Positions 41,293-48,241 of a stretch of 51,235 nt of DNA are shown piece after piece. Both the position numbers and the translations under genes were made by a program. Source of the DNA: a virus; IMG/VR virus record IMGVR_UViG_3300050821_002043, positions 1 through 51,235 of that record; one strand, written 5' to 3'. The notes below the pieces were generated by a model. It saw only the letters and a program-made list of their open reading frames with translations, did not search any database and was not told where the DNA came from. Position 1 is the first letter of the stretch. The number at the start of each line of letters is the position of its first letter.

Positions 41293-41373
41293 TAATCAAC
41301 CTATTACAAACAATCGTATTTAGACCTAAAGATTTTCCTTGAACGGAATCGGTTTCGCTATAGTCTTACCTAC

Positions 41374-41640
41374 ATGAGCGAAAATATTAAGACAGAAGAA
41401 AAGGCCGGAGTGAGCCAGAAATCACGATACGCAAGTCTAATCGAAGCTTGCGAAATGGGCAGCGAGTCGGGCGCGGAAGAAGTCTTAAAACTCCTAAGGC
41501 AGCGTGACGACCTACTCGACGCGCTCAAGGGTTTGGCCGGTCAAATCCAACTCGGCAAGCTGAACATCCGAAAAGACTTTAGCCTAATAAACGCTCACGC
41601 CGTTGCGACAAAGGCAATCTACAAAGCTGAGGGCAAATAA
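41374..41640 (+). CDS. Hypothetical early protein (88 aa)
   Basis: Helical: EEVLKLLRQRDDLLDALKGL, then HAVATKAIYKAEG. The DLLDALKGL...A..AI.KAEG pattern is common in small phage proteins of unknown function and recurs in the next gene (LLEACKAV...DAISKAEQ). Confidence 0.6.
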   Translation: MSENIKTEEKAGVSQKSRYASLIEACEMGSESGAEEVLKLLRQRDDLLDALKGLAGQIQLGKLNIRKDFSLINAHAVATKAIYKAEGK

Positions 41641-41641
41641 C

Positions 41642-42103
41642 ATGAAAAAACACTGGAACGAGAAAGACTTCATTGAAACCGCTCGCGGCGAGTTTTCAGT
41701 GAAAGGCTATTGCGCAAAATGCTCCGGCGACATGCAGCGATTGAGTGACGGCGTTCTGCGCCACTACAATTCGCACCTCAACGTGAAGCGTTCGGTTGTA
41801 CTAACCAAACTAACTCCAAGCCTAGTGACAACTACCACGCTTCCGCAACACGCTGTAACAAGTCCTTGGAAAGTAAGTGACGAGCTATTACGGCTGAGAG
41901 AAATTAACGCTGAACTACTTGAAGCATGCAAAGCCGTATACAACTCAATTAGGGACGACGGCGGAACAGATTTGTCAGTCGGAATCATTCGGCAGCTTAC
42001 AGACGCAATTTCAAAAGCCGAGCAAACATCGGCCTTAGACTTGCCGCCACTAGACTTAGGTAAGCCCAAACGAGGCCACGATAAACCCGTGCAACTGGAA
42101 TGA
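41642..42103 (+). CDS. Hypothetical early protein with CxxC (153 aa)
   Basis: Start ATG 41642, one base after the previous stop. N-terminal YCAKCSGDMQRL gives a CxxC and a later HYNSHL, a possible zinc finger. C-terminal half has INAELLEACKAVYNS and LTDAISKAEQ like its upstream neighbour, then a basic tail. Unrecognised. Confidence 0.55.
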   Translation: MKKHWNEKDFIETARGEFSVKGYCAKCSGDMQRLSDGVLRHYNSHLNVKRSVVLTKLTPSLVTTTTLPQHAVTSPWKVSDELLRLREINAELLEACKAVYNSIRDDGGTDLSVGIIRQLTDAISKAEQTSALDLPPLDLGKPKRGHDKPVQLE

Positions 42104-42393
42104 CTAACGAATACCAGAAAGAAGATTTGCCGGAAGTTTACGAGCAACAGTCGAAATTTGCAGCTTGGTTTCTATCAGAGCTAACCGTTCCTGCCAAGCT
42201 TAGGCAAATCGCGCTTAACTCTGACAATCCAGACGAGTTTATCTGGAAAATCCAACAGGATTCGAACGCAAACGGCGACCTAATGAAAGAGCTTTACAAA
42301 TGGGAACACTCTACGCCTGAAAACACAGAGCGTTTCAAACATGCTGGCTGGTTCGGGATAGCAAACGTGTTTTGGAGTGAACAACAGAAATGA
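42100..42393 (+). CDS. Hypothetical early protein (97 aa)
   Basis: Helical/Trp-containing (FAAWFLSELTVPAKLRQIAL, ELYKWEHSTPENTERF). Unrecognised. ATGA overlaps with both neighbours place it in a translationally coupled early operon. Confidence 0.55.
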   Translation: MTNEYQKEDLPEVYEQQSKFAAWFLSELTVPAKLRQIALNSDNPDEFIWKIQQDSNANGDLMKELYKWEHSTPENTERFKHAGWFGIANVFWSEQQK

Positions 42394-42869
42394 GTGTTCT
42401 TAATACAATAGGGGTAGACACAGTTAAGATTGCCGAACAAATCCTTCAGATCGAGTACGGTAAAGTAGGGGACGACGTTCTTACAAAAAAGGAAAGGATT
42501 TGCGATCTCCTAGAAGAATTTGCAAAAAATCGCGTTCTTTCGGCGTTCAAGACAGGCCGCGACATGGCGCAGAGTATAGCCAAAGAACAAGAAAGGCTAC
42601 GCCTTGCTTCACTAAACTATGAGGGACTAATTGAGGACAGCGAGATCGCTCGTATTGCCCGCGTAGAGAAAACTCTTAGGACTTTAATCGTTTGGCTGTC
42701 TCAAGTAGCCGGTTCGCCAATAAACCTTAACGAAGCTCACGATCTCCTAGACACTCTCGCAGGCTCTAAATCTGACCGGCCTGCTCACAAACTTGGCGAC
42801 GTAGCTTGGGATATTCAGAAAGAGGATCACTTGTCTCCTGATAAGGCAAAACACGACGACGCACAATGA
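42390..42869 (+). CDS. Hypothetical early helical protein (159 aa)
   Basis: Helical throughout (KERICDLLEEFAKNRVLSAFK, EIARIARVEKTLRTLIVWLSQ). Contains an internal GACAGGC at 42551, probably a chance or diverged repeat core. Unrecognised. ATGA overlap with the following small membrane peptide. Confidence 0.55.
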   Translation: MSVLNTIGVDTVKIAEQILQIEYGKVGDDVLTKKERICDLLEEFAKNRVLSAFKTGRDMAQSIAKEQERLRLASLNYEGLIEDSEIARIARVEKTLRTLIVWLSQVAGSPINLNEAHDLLDTLAGSKSDRPAHKLGDVAWDIQKEDHLSPDKAKHDDAQ

Positions 42870-42967
42870 GAAAACAAAATATCTCCTACCGACACGCTTG
42901 TATAACCAAAACGGTTGTGATTATAAGCCTTTTATTTACAGTAGTTTATAACTTATTTTATCTATGA
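42866..42967 (+). CDS. Small membrane peptide (33 aa)
   Basis: Overlaps the upstream stop and downstream start, both as ATGA. C-terminal half TVVIISLLFTVVYNLFYL is a single hydrophobic segment. Role unknown. Confidence 0.45.
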   Translation: MRKQNISYRHACITKTVVIISLLFTVVYNLFYL

Positions 42968-43329
42968 GCAACACGGACGACACAGTTCCTAGTCACGCGC
43001 GGAGACAGGCTAGGCTTCTGCACAATCAACAAATCCGAGAACGCAATCGAGCTAAATCTAAAAATCGTGCTTCATCACCTCACGGGAACGGCGGAACTAG
43101 AGTAATGTCGCCAACAGGCTTCGACATCAACAAGGAAGAAAATGATCTCCTAAATTTCATTAATGATAATCCTATTCTGCAATCGTGCTTATACGATATT
43201 GATATGATGCCAGAACAACTAATTAGGGGCAACATGCTGTTTCAGCAACGTACGGGGCGTAAATCAAAGGCATGGTGTGACATGTTAATTATCGCTTCAC
43301 ATTTTCGGGACGCATTAAGGAAACCATAA
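42964..43329 (+). CDS. Hypothetical early protein with repeat N-terminus (121 aa)
   Basis: The N-terminus MSNTDDTVPSHARRQA is encoded by the R repeat and nearly matches that of the SLOG protein at 1185. After it comes a basic segment (LLHNQQIRERNRAKSKNR), then a unique C-terminal domain (LLNFINDNPILQSCLYDI, FQQRTGRKSKAWCDMLIIA). Unrecognised. Confidence 0.6.
   Translation: MSNTDDTVPSHARRQARLLHNQQIRERNRAKSKNRASSPHGNGGTRVMSPTGFDINKEENDLLNFINDNPILQSCLYDIDMMPEQLIRGNMLFQQRTGRKSKAWCDMLIIASHFRDALRKP
42970..43010 (+). repeat. Junction repeat, R type
   Basis: Identical to 1191-1231 except for seven consecutive central bases (TTCCTAG versus GTGATAA). Includes TCACGCGCGGAGACAGGC. Confidence 0.85.
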
Positions 43330-43330
43330 A

Positions 43331-43498
43331 ATGAATCCGACAGGTTGGCACGAGTTGCATGGCTCTAAGGCGCGAAAAGCGAGAAATAAAATTAGACGAG
43401 CAAGAATGATCGCGCTTTTCGACCAACCACGATGGAGTTTTAGTCGCAAACCATTTCCCGCAAATTCCGGCAACGTGTTAAAAGAGAAAGCTAGATGA
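43331..43498 (+). CDS. Small basic protein (55 aa)
   Basis: ATG 43331; stop overlaps the next ATG as ATGA. Very basic (GSKARKARNKIRRARM), probably nucleic-acid-associated. Unrecognised. Confidence 0.5.
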   Translation: MNPTGWHELHGSKARKARNKIRRARMIALFDQPRWSFSRKPFPANSGNVLKEKAR

Positions 43499-44100
43499 AA
43501 ACTCTCATTTTCTTTCTAAGCGTGGCCTGCTTGCAAATAAGCAAAGCAGCGCCCAACGGCTCTGAGTGTCCCGAGGATTTTGGGAGTGAAACACAGACAG
43601 CCCAGGGCTTCGATCACACGCCTGGGACAGGCCTTGCTATCGACCAAAACGGCAATCAACTTTCAGAAAGGGGGGATGTGAAATGCCCGGACAAAAATGG
43701 ATCGGTGATGACGGACTCGAACACGAGTATCCGCCATACAACCCAAGTCCGCAGTAACGCAGCGTCAAACGTTCAATCCGCCGACGCTGCCTCATCTTCT
43801 CGTTTTCTCACGACACCACACAGTAAACAGTTAAGCGCGCAGACAGGCAAAGATTTGGGCGCTGGTGGCTATGCAAGCAAGCCGCAGGATGAATCGGCAA
43901 GACCGCCTGATAGTTCATCTAGTATGGCGGGATTAACCGCTGCTTCGGCCAGCGTCCACACCTTCGCCTGTCCCCAAAGCGTTGCAACTCGCGCGCTCTC
44001 CGTAGAAAACCAAAAAGAGAGTGCCGCCGAGATGTACGCTAGATTACTGTGGGAGGATGTCGGTAAATGGTTTGAACCAAAGGACTTAAGGATTAAATGA
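43495..44100 (+). CDS. Exported low-complexity protein built on junction repeats (201 aa)
   Basis: Signal peptide MKTLIFFLSVACLQISKAA. The remainder is polar, Ser/Thr/Asn-rich and probably unstructured, and is interrupted by repeat-encoded peptides: KQLSAQTGKD (R copy 43807-43848) and FACPQSVATRALSVENQKES (L copy 43966-44017). This is as if noncoding repeat sequence had been captured into a secreted ORF. The last ~25 residues (EMYARLLWEDVGKWF) look like a folded helix. Function unknown; the ORF may be only partly functional. Confidence 0.45.
   Translation: MKTLIFFLSVACLQISKAAPNGSECPEDFGSETQTAQGFDHTPGTGLAIDQNGNQLSERGDVKCPDKNGSVMTDSNTSIRHTTQVRSNAASNVQSADAASSSRFLTTPHSKQLSAQTGKDLGAGGYASKPQDESARPPDSSSSMAGLTAASASVHTFACPQSVATRALSVENQKESAAEMYARLLWEDVGKWFEPKDLRIK
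43807..43848 (+). repeat. Junction repeat, R type
   Basis: CTCACGACACCACACAGT, AAGCGCGCAGACAGGC. Match to 39855-39815 (minus) in the first 16 bases. Confidence 0.8.
43966..44017 (+). repeat. Junction repeat, L type
   Basis: GCCTGTCCCCAAAGCGTTGCA, CTCCGTAGAAAACCAAAAAG. Nearest relative at 40205-40256 (first 20 bases differ at one position). Confidence 0.8.
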
Positions 44101-44135
44101 CACCACAAACTAACGCTTTAAGCGAACAGACAGGC
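44097..44135 (+). repeat. Junction repeat, R type
   Basis: ATGACACCACAAACTAACGC, TTTAAGCGAACAGACAGGC. It contains the gene start. Confidence 0.8.
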
Positions 44136-44513
44136 TGCGCTTTGTGCGGAGATACGAAGTCTAAAAAGCGCGAGTGCTATTACTACGCCGCGCAAGATAA
44201 GTTTGATCCTGGATATACTCCGCGATTGACCTATGATGAACGCTGCGTCTTGCAATCTGGATTCAATCCAATATGCGAAAACCGTTCGGAGTGTAGAAAA
44301 CGCTATCAGGAAATTAAAAAACCTAAGCGACTTATGGGCGATATTCTCGAAGAGTGTCTGCACCATCTGAACAAGAATCGAAGGAATCTTCGCTGCCCTA
44401 TATGCAATAGACCAGTGTTCGGTGAAACCGCCGCGCCTTGTATTGACTGCATCTGTGGAAAGCCTGTCCCCGACGCGCAAGAAACACCAACGGTAACGGA
44501 GGAAAAACAATGA
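44097..44513 (+). CDS. Zinc-cluster protein with repeat-encoded ends (138 aa)
   Basis: N-terminal MTPQTNALSEQTG is R-repeat-encoded, followed directly by CALCG; C-terminal PVPDAQETPTVTEEKQ is L-repeat-encoded. Between them lie CALC, CENRSECRK and a treble set CPIC...CIDCIC, suggesting two small zinc sites. The gene core is thus enclosed by inverted-repeat ends. Function unknown. Its stop overlaps the ATG of the transposon-interrupted gene. Confidence 0.6.
   Translation: MTPQTNALSEQTGCALCGDTKSKKRECYYYAAQDKFDPGYTPRLTYDERCVLQSGFNPICENRSECRKRYQEIKKPKRLMGDILEECLHHLNKNRRNLRCPICNRPVFGETAAPCIDCICGKPVPDAQETPTVTEEKQ
44462..44512 (+). repeat. Junction repeat, L type carrying RBS and start
   Basis: GCCTGTCCCCGACGCGCAAG, AAACACCAACGGTAACG, GAGGAAAAACAATG. 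The GGAGG and ATG inside it initiate the next gene (44510). Confidence 0.85.
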
Positions 44514-44602
44514 ACCTATCTCATCAAGACGAATTTACTTTGATGTCAATGATTCGTGGTCACGAACAAAAGATTCAAATGGACTCAATCAATCATCGTT
44601 CC

Positions 44603-44630
44603 GACATCTGGGTAGTGGGCTACTTTGATT
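44603..44630 (+). repeat. Left target duplication and terminal inverted repeat
   Basis: GACATCTG target copy followed by the 20-bp left inverted repeat of the transposon. Confidence 0.9.
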
Positions 44631-44679
44631 GATTTATGGAAATTATACAGGAGTGCCCGAAAATAGTTGAAGAAAGTTC

Positions 44680-44708
44680 TTGCAATAGCCAAGCAACTTC
44701 GGTATTGT
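44680..44708 (+). promoter_or_regulatory. Candidate promoter inside the transposon
   Basis: TTGCAA (44680-44685), 17-base spacer, TATTGT (44703-44708), six bases before the ATG of the first passenger gene. Reasonable sigma70-like match. Confidence 0.4.
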
Positions 44709-44714
44709 AATCGC

Positions 44715-44981
44715 ATGAACAAAGAAAACCGCGGAAACAAGGTGAGAAATTGGACAGTTAAAATGGGCGATCCTGGCCCGAATCATAACGCTTCTAAGCG
44801 GAAATGTCAGCTTTTCAAAACAGCGAGAGCAAAAATAGGGTGCGCGCACTTCAAGGCTGGCGAAATCGTGGCAGTTGACTGGTGCGCGAGTAATCCAATA
44901 GGCAAAGAGTGGTATACCTGCACGAAGGACGGTAAATCCGCCGTATACCCGGAAGATCACCTGACCAACTTTGTTCTTTGA
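44715..44981 (+). CDS. Transposon passenger protein 1 (88 aa)
   Basis: ATG 44715 chosen over an upstream start at 44667, which would precede the promoter-like -10 box. C-terminal half FKAGEIVAVDWCASNPIGKEWYTCTKDGKSAVYPEDHLT suggests a small SH3-like barrel. Unrecognised. Inside the transposon. Confidence 0.5.
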   Translation: MNKENRGNKVRNWTVKMGDPGPNHNASKRKCQLFKTARAKIGCAHFKAGEIVAVDWCASNPIGKEWYTCTKDGKSAVYPEDHLTNFVL

Positions 44982-44983
44982 GC

Positions 44984-45391
44984 ATGAGCTTTCACTCTGA
45001 GGATATGTCAGACGAATACGGCATCAAAGATCGTGAAATGATGCGACTGGAAAAAAAGGCTTTAGCTGCCTTGCTGGAACACTGGCCCAAGATTCACAAA
45101 GCAATTAGAAGCGACATTCAACTCGCCGAGGCTGCCGAGGATATTGCCGCACTCGCAGAATTGGAACGCATCGCCAGAAGCTTCAAATGCGCTACCTTCG
45201 ATCAAAGCGAAATCACCCCGGAAATACGCGCCAAAATGAACGAGGGAAGGCGAAAAGCCGAGCAAAGCGAGATGAACGTTTACGATGCCTCAAAAGACAG
45301 TGATAAGTGTCCAACGTGCGGGAGTGTTCTCAGTCGTGTTGATTATCACGGCTTCGGCAAACGTTGCACCATTTGCAACACAATATCATGA
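44984..45391 (+). CDS. Transposon passenger protein 2, zinc ribbon (135 aa)
   Basis: ATG 44984 (TTG 44978 is a possible alternative). Helical middle (DIQLAEAAEDIAALAELERIA) and a C-terminal CPTCGSVLSR...KRCTIC ribbon. The zinc ribbon just before a DDE transposase recalls the InsA-type DNA-binding partner of IS1, although the protein is longer. Stop overlaps the transposase ATG as ATGA. Confidence 0.55.
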   Translation: MSFHSEDMSDEYGIKDREMMRLEKKALAALLEHWPKIHKAIRSDIQLAEAAEDIAALAELERIARSFKCATFDQSEITPEIRAKMNEGRRKAEQSEMNVYDASKDSDKCPTCGSVLSRVDYHGFGKRCTICNTIS

Positions 45392-46233
45392 ATCGGCTTA
45401 CCGTAGAACAAAGGACAAGCATCGTTGCGTGTCTCGTGGAGGGCAATTCCCAGCGCGCAACGTGCCGTATGACGGGCCTCGCCAAGAAAACCGTGTCGAG
45501 ACTAGCGGTGGAGCTTGGCGAGGCATGTGAAAGGTTCGCCGACAACATCATGCGCGATCTGCCATGCACGCAGATTCAGTGCGATGAAATTTGGAGCTTC
45601 TGTTACGCCAAGCAAAAGAACGTTCCAAAGCATCTAAAAGGCTCTGGCGCTGGCGACGTTTGGACGTGGGTAGCGATTGACCCCGATACGAAGTTAATAC
45701 CCGCGTGGTATATCGGCGACCGCACAGCGCAGAGCGCCTACCCGTTCATGCGCTCGATTTCCAAGCGGTTGAAGAACCGCGTCAAGTTATCCACAGACGG
45801 GCATCGCGCCTACCTAATCGCGGTCAAGGCGGCATTCCATCTGCAAGAGATCGACTTCGGTATGCTCCGCAAGATTTACGGAGAAAACACGCTGGAGGGC
45901 AAATACAGCCCCGGCGAGTGCATTGGCACAGAGCGCACGATCATTAGCGGACAGATCAGCAAAAGCGAAATCTGCACAAGCCACGCTGAGCGCCAGAATC
46001 TCACGATGCGTATGCAGATGCGGCGTTTTACACGGCTCACAAATGCCTTCTCGAAAAAGATCGAGAATCACCGCCTCGCGTGCGCTTTGCATTTTGTTCA
46101 CTACAACTTTTGCCGAATCCATAGCTCGTTGCGAATAACTCCGGCGATGGCCGCTGGCCTCAGTGACCGCGTTTGGGAGATTTCGGACTTGGTAGAACTT
46201 TTAACCGCCGAGGAGATGGCCCTTGCAGCGTAA
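45388..46233 (+). CDS. IS1-type DDE transposase (281 aa)
   Basis: Start ATG 45388 in ATGA overlap with the upstream gene. N-terminal HTH (SIVACLVEGNSQRATCRMTG, 11-30). Catalytic triad Asp66 (QCDEIWSF), Asp137 (LSTDGHRAY) and Glu201 (SHAERQN) and the closing ACALHFVHYNFCRIHSSLRI segment match the single-ORF IS1-like transposases common in environmental bacteria. Cuts and joins the element ends. Confidence 0.9.
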   Translation: MNRLTVEQRTSIVACLVEGNSQRATCRMTGLAKKTVSRLAVELGEACERFADNIMRDLPCTQIQCDEIWSFCYAKQKNVPKHLKGSGAGDVWTWVAIDPDTKLIPAWYIGDRTAQSAYPFMRSISKRLKNRVKLSTDGHRAYLIAVKAAFHLQEIDFGMLRKIYGENTLEGKYSPGECIGTERTIISGQISKSEICTSHAERQNLTMRMQMRRFTRLTNAFSKKIENHRLACALHFVHYNFCRIHSSLRITPAMAAGLSDRVWEISDLVELLTAEEMALAA

Positions 46234-46543
46234 CCACACCGCCAGTGCCACGGCAATCTGGACATCGCCTGCCCTCGCCATAGCGGCCAAACGGGAGAAG
46301 CCCGTTGCCATCGCAACGCTTGCACGCGCTCCTTTGCGTAATCTTCTCAGCCTTGGCAACGACGCCGTGCGCGATCTGGTTCGCGTCCGGCTTTCGCTTG
46401 CCGCGCTTCTTACCTTTCGGCCAGCCTCCCAGCTTGGCGTTGGCGCGAGCTGCGCGGGTCTTGGCTCTCGATCTGGCCTTGCCACCTTCCGCGCCGATCA
46501 GAGCGCCTACGTTAATTTCGTTTCCACAGTGCGGGCATTTCAT
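46160..46543 (-). CDS. Convergent zinc-ribbon protein inside the transposon (127 aa)
   Basis: N-terminus MKCPHCGNEINVGALIG followed by an Ala/Lys/Arg-rich linker ending in LGGWPKGKKRGKRK resembles small CPHCG...LGG(R/W)P proteins often found with mobile elements. The C-terminal CKRCDGNG and CPDCRGTG pair is a DnaJ-type zinc motif. Overlaps the transposase end by 74 bases on the opposite strand. Function unknown. Confidence 0.55.
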   Translation of the reverse strand: MKCPHCGNEINVGALIGAEGGKARSRAKTRAARANAKLGGWPKGKKRGKRKPDANQIAHGVVAKAEKITQRSACKRCDGNGLLPFGRYGEGRRCPDCRGTGGVVTLQGPSPRRLKVLPSPKSPKRGH

Positions 46544-46584
46544 CCCGCAAACTTAGCAACCTAATCAATGACATGCGCGAACAA

Positions 46585-46612
46585 AATCAAAGTAGCCCAC
46601 TACCGACATCTG
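46585..46612 (+). repeat. Right terminal inverted repeat and target duplication
   Basis: 20-bp right inverted repeat (46585-46604) followed by the second GACATCTG copy (46605-46612). Confidence 0.9.
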
Positions 46613-46870
46613 CTCCAACCGGCACAAAAACGCCGACACCAGCATCCTAGCCAACCCCTCAGCCACTTCTAAGGAGAAGAACAAACAAACGATTCTAGCG
46701 GCCTTACAGCGCGCGGGCGAGGCAACCTGTGAACGATTGGAATCTCTAACCGGCCTCTCGCACCAAGCCTGTTCTCCAAGAATTTCTGAACTCCGAAGAG
46801 ACGGTAAGATTGTTGTCTGCGGACGCGGGGTTACTAAAAGTGGGAAGCAGGCACGTATTTATAAAATTGT

Positions 46871-47035
46871 ATGAATGATAAAACAGAATTGATTAATGAT
46901 CTAATCCGGTCTTGCGACGATTTGATAGAATATTGCTATCACTCCCTTTTCCTAAAGACATCAGACATGGACGCTCTTTCTCGGATTAGAATACGTCTAG
47001 AAGCAGAATTGCAGGAAAATACAAAAACGCCGTGA
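46871..47035 (+). CDS. Small early protein (54 aa)
   Basis: ATGA overlap with the wHTH gene end. Helical (ELINDLIRSCDDLIEYCYHS, DALSRIRIRLEAELQ). Ends KTP, in a segment AAAAACGCCG like that in several junction repeats. Unrecognised. Confidence 0.5.
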   Translation: MNDKTELINDLIRSCDDLIEYCYHSLFLKTSDMDALSRIRIRLEAELQENTKTP

Positions 47036-47056
47036 ATCTGAAAGCGAGATTTCCTC

Positions 47057-47146
47057 ATGCCTCAAAAGATTTCAAATTATAAGGTCAGAAACACGGACTC
47101 CACGGCTGATAGCGACCCGAACAGACAGGCCACCCAACGAACATGA
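47057..47146 (+). CDS. 29-codon ORF across an R repeat
   Basis: MPQKISNYKVRNTDSTADSD and so on; ends in ATGA overlap with the VRR-NUC gene. NTDSTADSDPNRQAT parallels NTDDTGDNHARRQAN in the SLOG gene. It may be a leader peptide coupling translation to the nuclease rather than a protein gene. Confidence 0.35.
   Translation: MPQKISNYKVRNTDSTADSDPNRQATQRT
47090..47130 (+). repeat. Junction repeat, R type
   Basis: AACACGGACTCCACGGCTG, CGACCCGAACAGACAGGC, followed by CCACCCAACGAAC and the VRR-NUC ATG. Confidence 0.8.
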
Positions 47147-47595
47147 AACTAACCTCCACAGTCTTACCGGAATCGTTCCTCCGCTGTCTCGACCCTGTTG
47201 AGCGTAAAAAACTCTCTGGCGGTCAAATTACGTGGCAAGAAGCCCTATCCCAGGGGCAAGTTAAGAACGAGCGCCAGCTACAGAATCAGATTGTTAATCT
47301 ACTCCGATTAAAGGGGATTGAACCTCTCTGGCATCGCACGGATAAGAAAAGCGCGGCAACGATAGGATGGCCGGATATTACGTTCGCTGTTTGTTTAGCT
47401 CCCAATAATGACAAACGCTACATGGTTTACGATTCTGTCCCTTGCGCCTGGGAAGTTAAGTTCGGAAAGGGGTCGCTTTCAATCGCGCAACAGCAAATGC
47501 ACGTCAGACTTTCAACCCCTCCAAACGCATGGCGCATTCGCGTTATCAAATCGGTGGACGAAGCCTTAGAAGAATTAAAGAAACTAGGATTATGA
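47143..47595 (+). CDS. VRR-NUC-type nuclease (150 aa)
   Basis: Glu43 in NERQLQNQIVNLLR, Asp78 in GWPDIT (75-80) and Glu104/Lys106 in WEVK form the PD-(D/E)XK active site; QQQMHVRL follows. VRR-NUC nucleases act on branched or nicked DNA in phage replication or recombination. ATGA overlap at both ends. Confidence 0.8.
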   Translation: MKLTSTVLPESFLRCLDPVERKKLSGGQITWQEALSQGQVKNERQLQNQIVNLLRLKGIEPLWHRTDKKSAATIGWPDITFAVCLAPNNDKRYMVYDSVPCAWEVKFGKGSLSIAQQQMHVRLSTPPNAWRIRVIKSVDEALEELKKLGL

Positions 47596-47792
47596 ATGAC
47601 CTTGCCGCCGAAACCCACGCATTTCATTTCGCCAAAGCTCTCGAAGCTCTCCAAGATATGACCGCGATAGCCTTCGATATGTCCACCCAAGGGACTCAAC
47701 TTTTTAAAGAAGCTCAAGATAGGTTTGAGTTACATAGAAGTAAATGTCAAAAAGAGTTTATGGAACTAAACACCGACGCCACAGGTACTTAA
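47592..47792 (+). CDS. Small early protein (66 aa)
   Basis: Start ATG 47592, an ATGA overlap with the nuclease stop. Helical (AETHAFHFAKALEALQDMTA). The C-terminus ELNTDATGT is encoded by the start of an R-type repeat. Unrecognised. Confidence 0.5.
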   Translation: MNDLAAETHAFHFAKALEALQDMTAIAFDMSTQGTQLFKEAQDRFELHRSKCQKEFMELNTDATGT

Positions 47793-47817
47793 TACACAAC
47801 AAGGACAGGCAACACGC
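47769..47817 (+). repeat. Junction repeat, R type
   Basis: AACACCGACGCCACAGGT, spacer, AAGGACAGGCAACACGC. It spans the end of the 66-aa gene and the gap before the SSB-like gene. Confidence 0.7.
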
Positions 47818-47841
47818 AGTTAAACTAAGAAAGAAAAGACA

Positions 47842-48237
47842 ATGCACATAAACCAACTCAAGGAAAGTAACTACCTCAAAAAAGAAGATTGCGACCCGCC
47901 AATCTTGGTGACGATCAAAGGCGATCTAACCCAGGAAAACGTAGCAATGGAAGGGAAACCCGAAGATTTGAAATGGGCGATTCATTTCAAAGAAGTCGAT
48001 AAACCAATGATCCTAAATTCCACAAACGGCCAACTAATCGCAATGGCTACCGGCAGCGAGAACTCGGAAGATTGGGACGGTAAAGTTATCGTTCTCTACA
48101 ACGATCCGAACGTGAGCTTCCAAGGAAAGTTAGTTGGCGGTATCAGAGTCAGAGCACCAAAGAAAACTAAACAAGGCAATATCTTACCACCGGCACAACA
48201 GACCGAACCTGACGACTCAGACCAATTGCCGTTTTGA
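47842..48237 (+). CDS. SSB-like single-strand-binding phage protein (131 aa)
   Basis: Beta-rich body (PPILVTIKGDL, KWAIHFKEVDKPMILN, GKVIVLYNDPNVSFQGKLVG) and a C-terminal acidic tail DDSDQLPF (124-131) like the protein-docking tip of bacterial SSB. It matches a widespread phage family of unknown-function proteins with this layout. Likely binds DNA or replication partners. Confidence 0.6.
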   Translation: MHINQLKESNYLKKEDCDPPILVTIKGDLTQENVAMEGKPEDLKWAIHFKEVDKPMILNSTNGQLIAMATGSENSEDWDGKVIVLYNDPNVSFQGKLVGGIRVRAPKKTKQGNILPPAQQTEPDDSDQLPF

Positions 48238-48241
48238 TTAT

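Larger units (their letters stand above)
44611..46604. mobile_element. IS1-type transposon with passenger genes (1,994 bp)
   Basis: Perfect 20-bp terminal inverted repeats: GGTAGTGGGCTACTTTGATT at 44611-44630 and its inverse complement at 46585-46604. The element is flanked by an 8-bp direct target duplication GACATCTG (44603-44610 and 46605-46612). Inside: two small genes, a DDE transposase and a convergent zinc-ribbon gene. Single-ORF IS1-type members with passenger genes are known; the 8-bp duplication fits the IS1 family's 8-9 bp. No GACAGGC-type repeat was seen inside. Confidence 0.9.
44510..46874 (+). pseudogene. Winged-helix gene interrupted by the transposon
   Basis: The left part, 44510-44610, and the right part, 46613-46874, join in a single frame when the transposon and one 8-bp target copy are removed (363 bases, 120 codons plus stop). 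The restored protein has TILAALQRAGEATCERLESL followed by SPRISELRRDGKIV, a wHTH DNA-binding domain, and starts from the L-repeat ATG. As it stands the gene is broken. The exact in-frame restoration indicates a recent insertion. Confidence 0.8.

Noticed and set aside
42551-42557. GACAGGC inside the 42390 gene
   Set aside because: No surrounding R features; may be chance.
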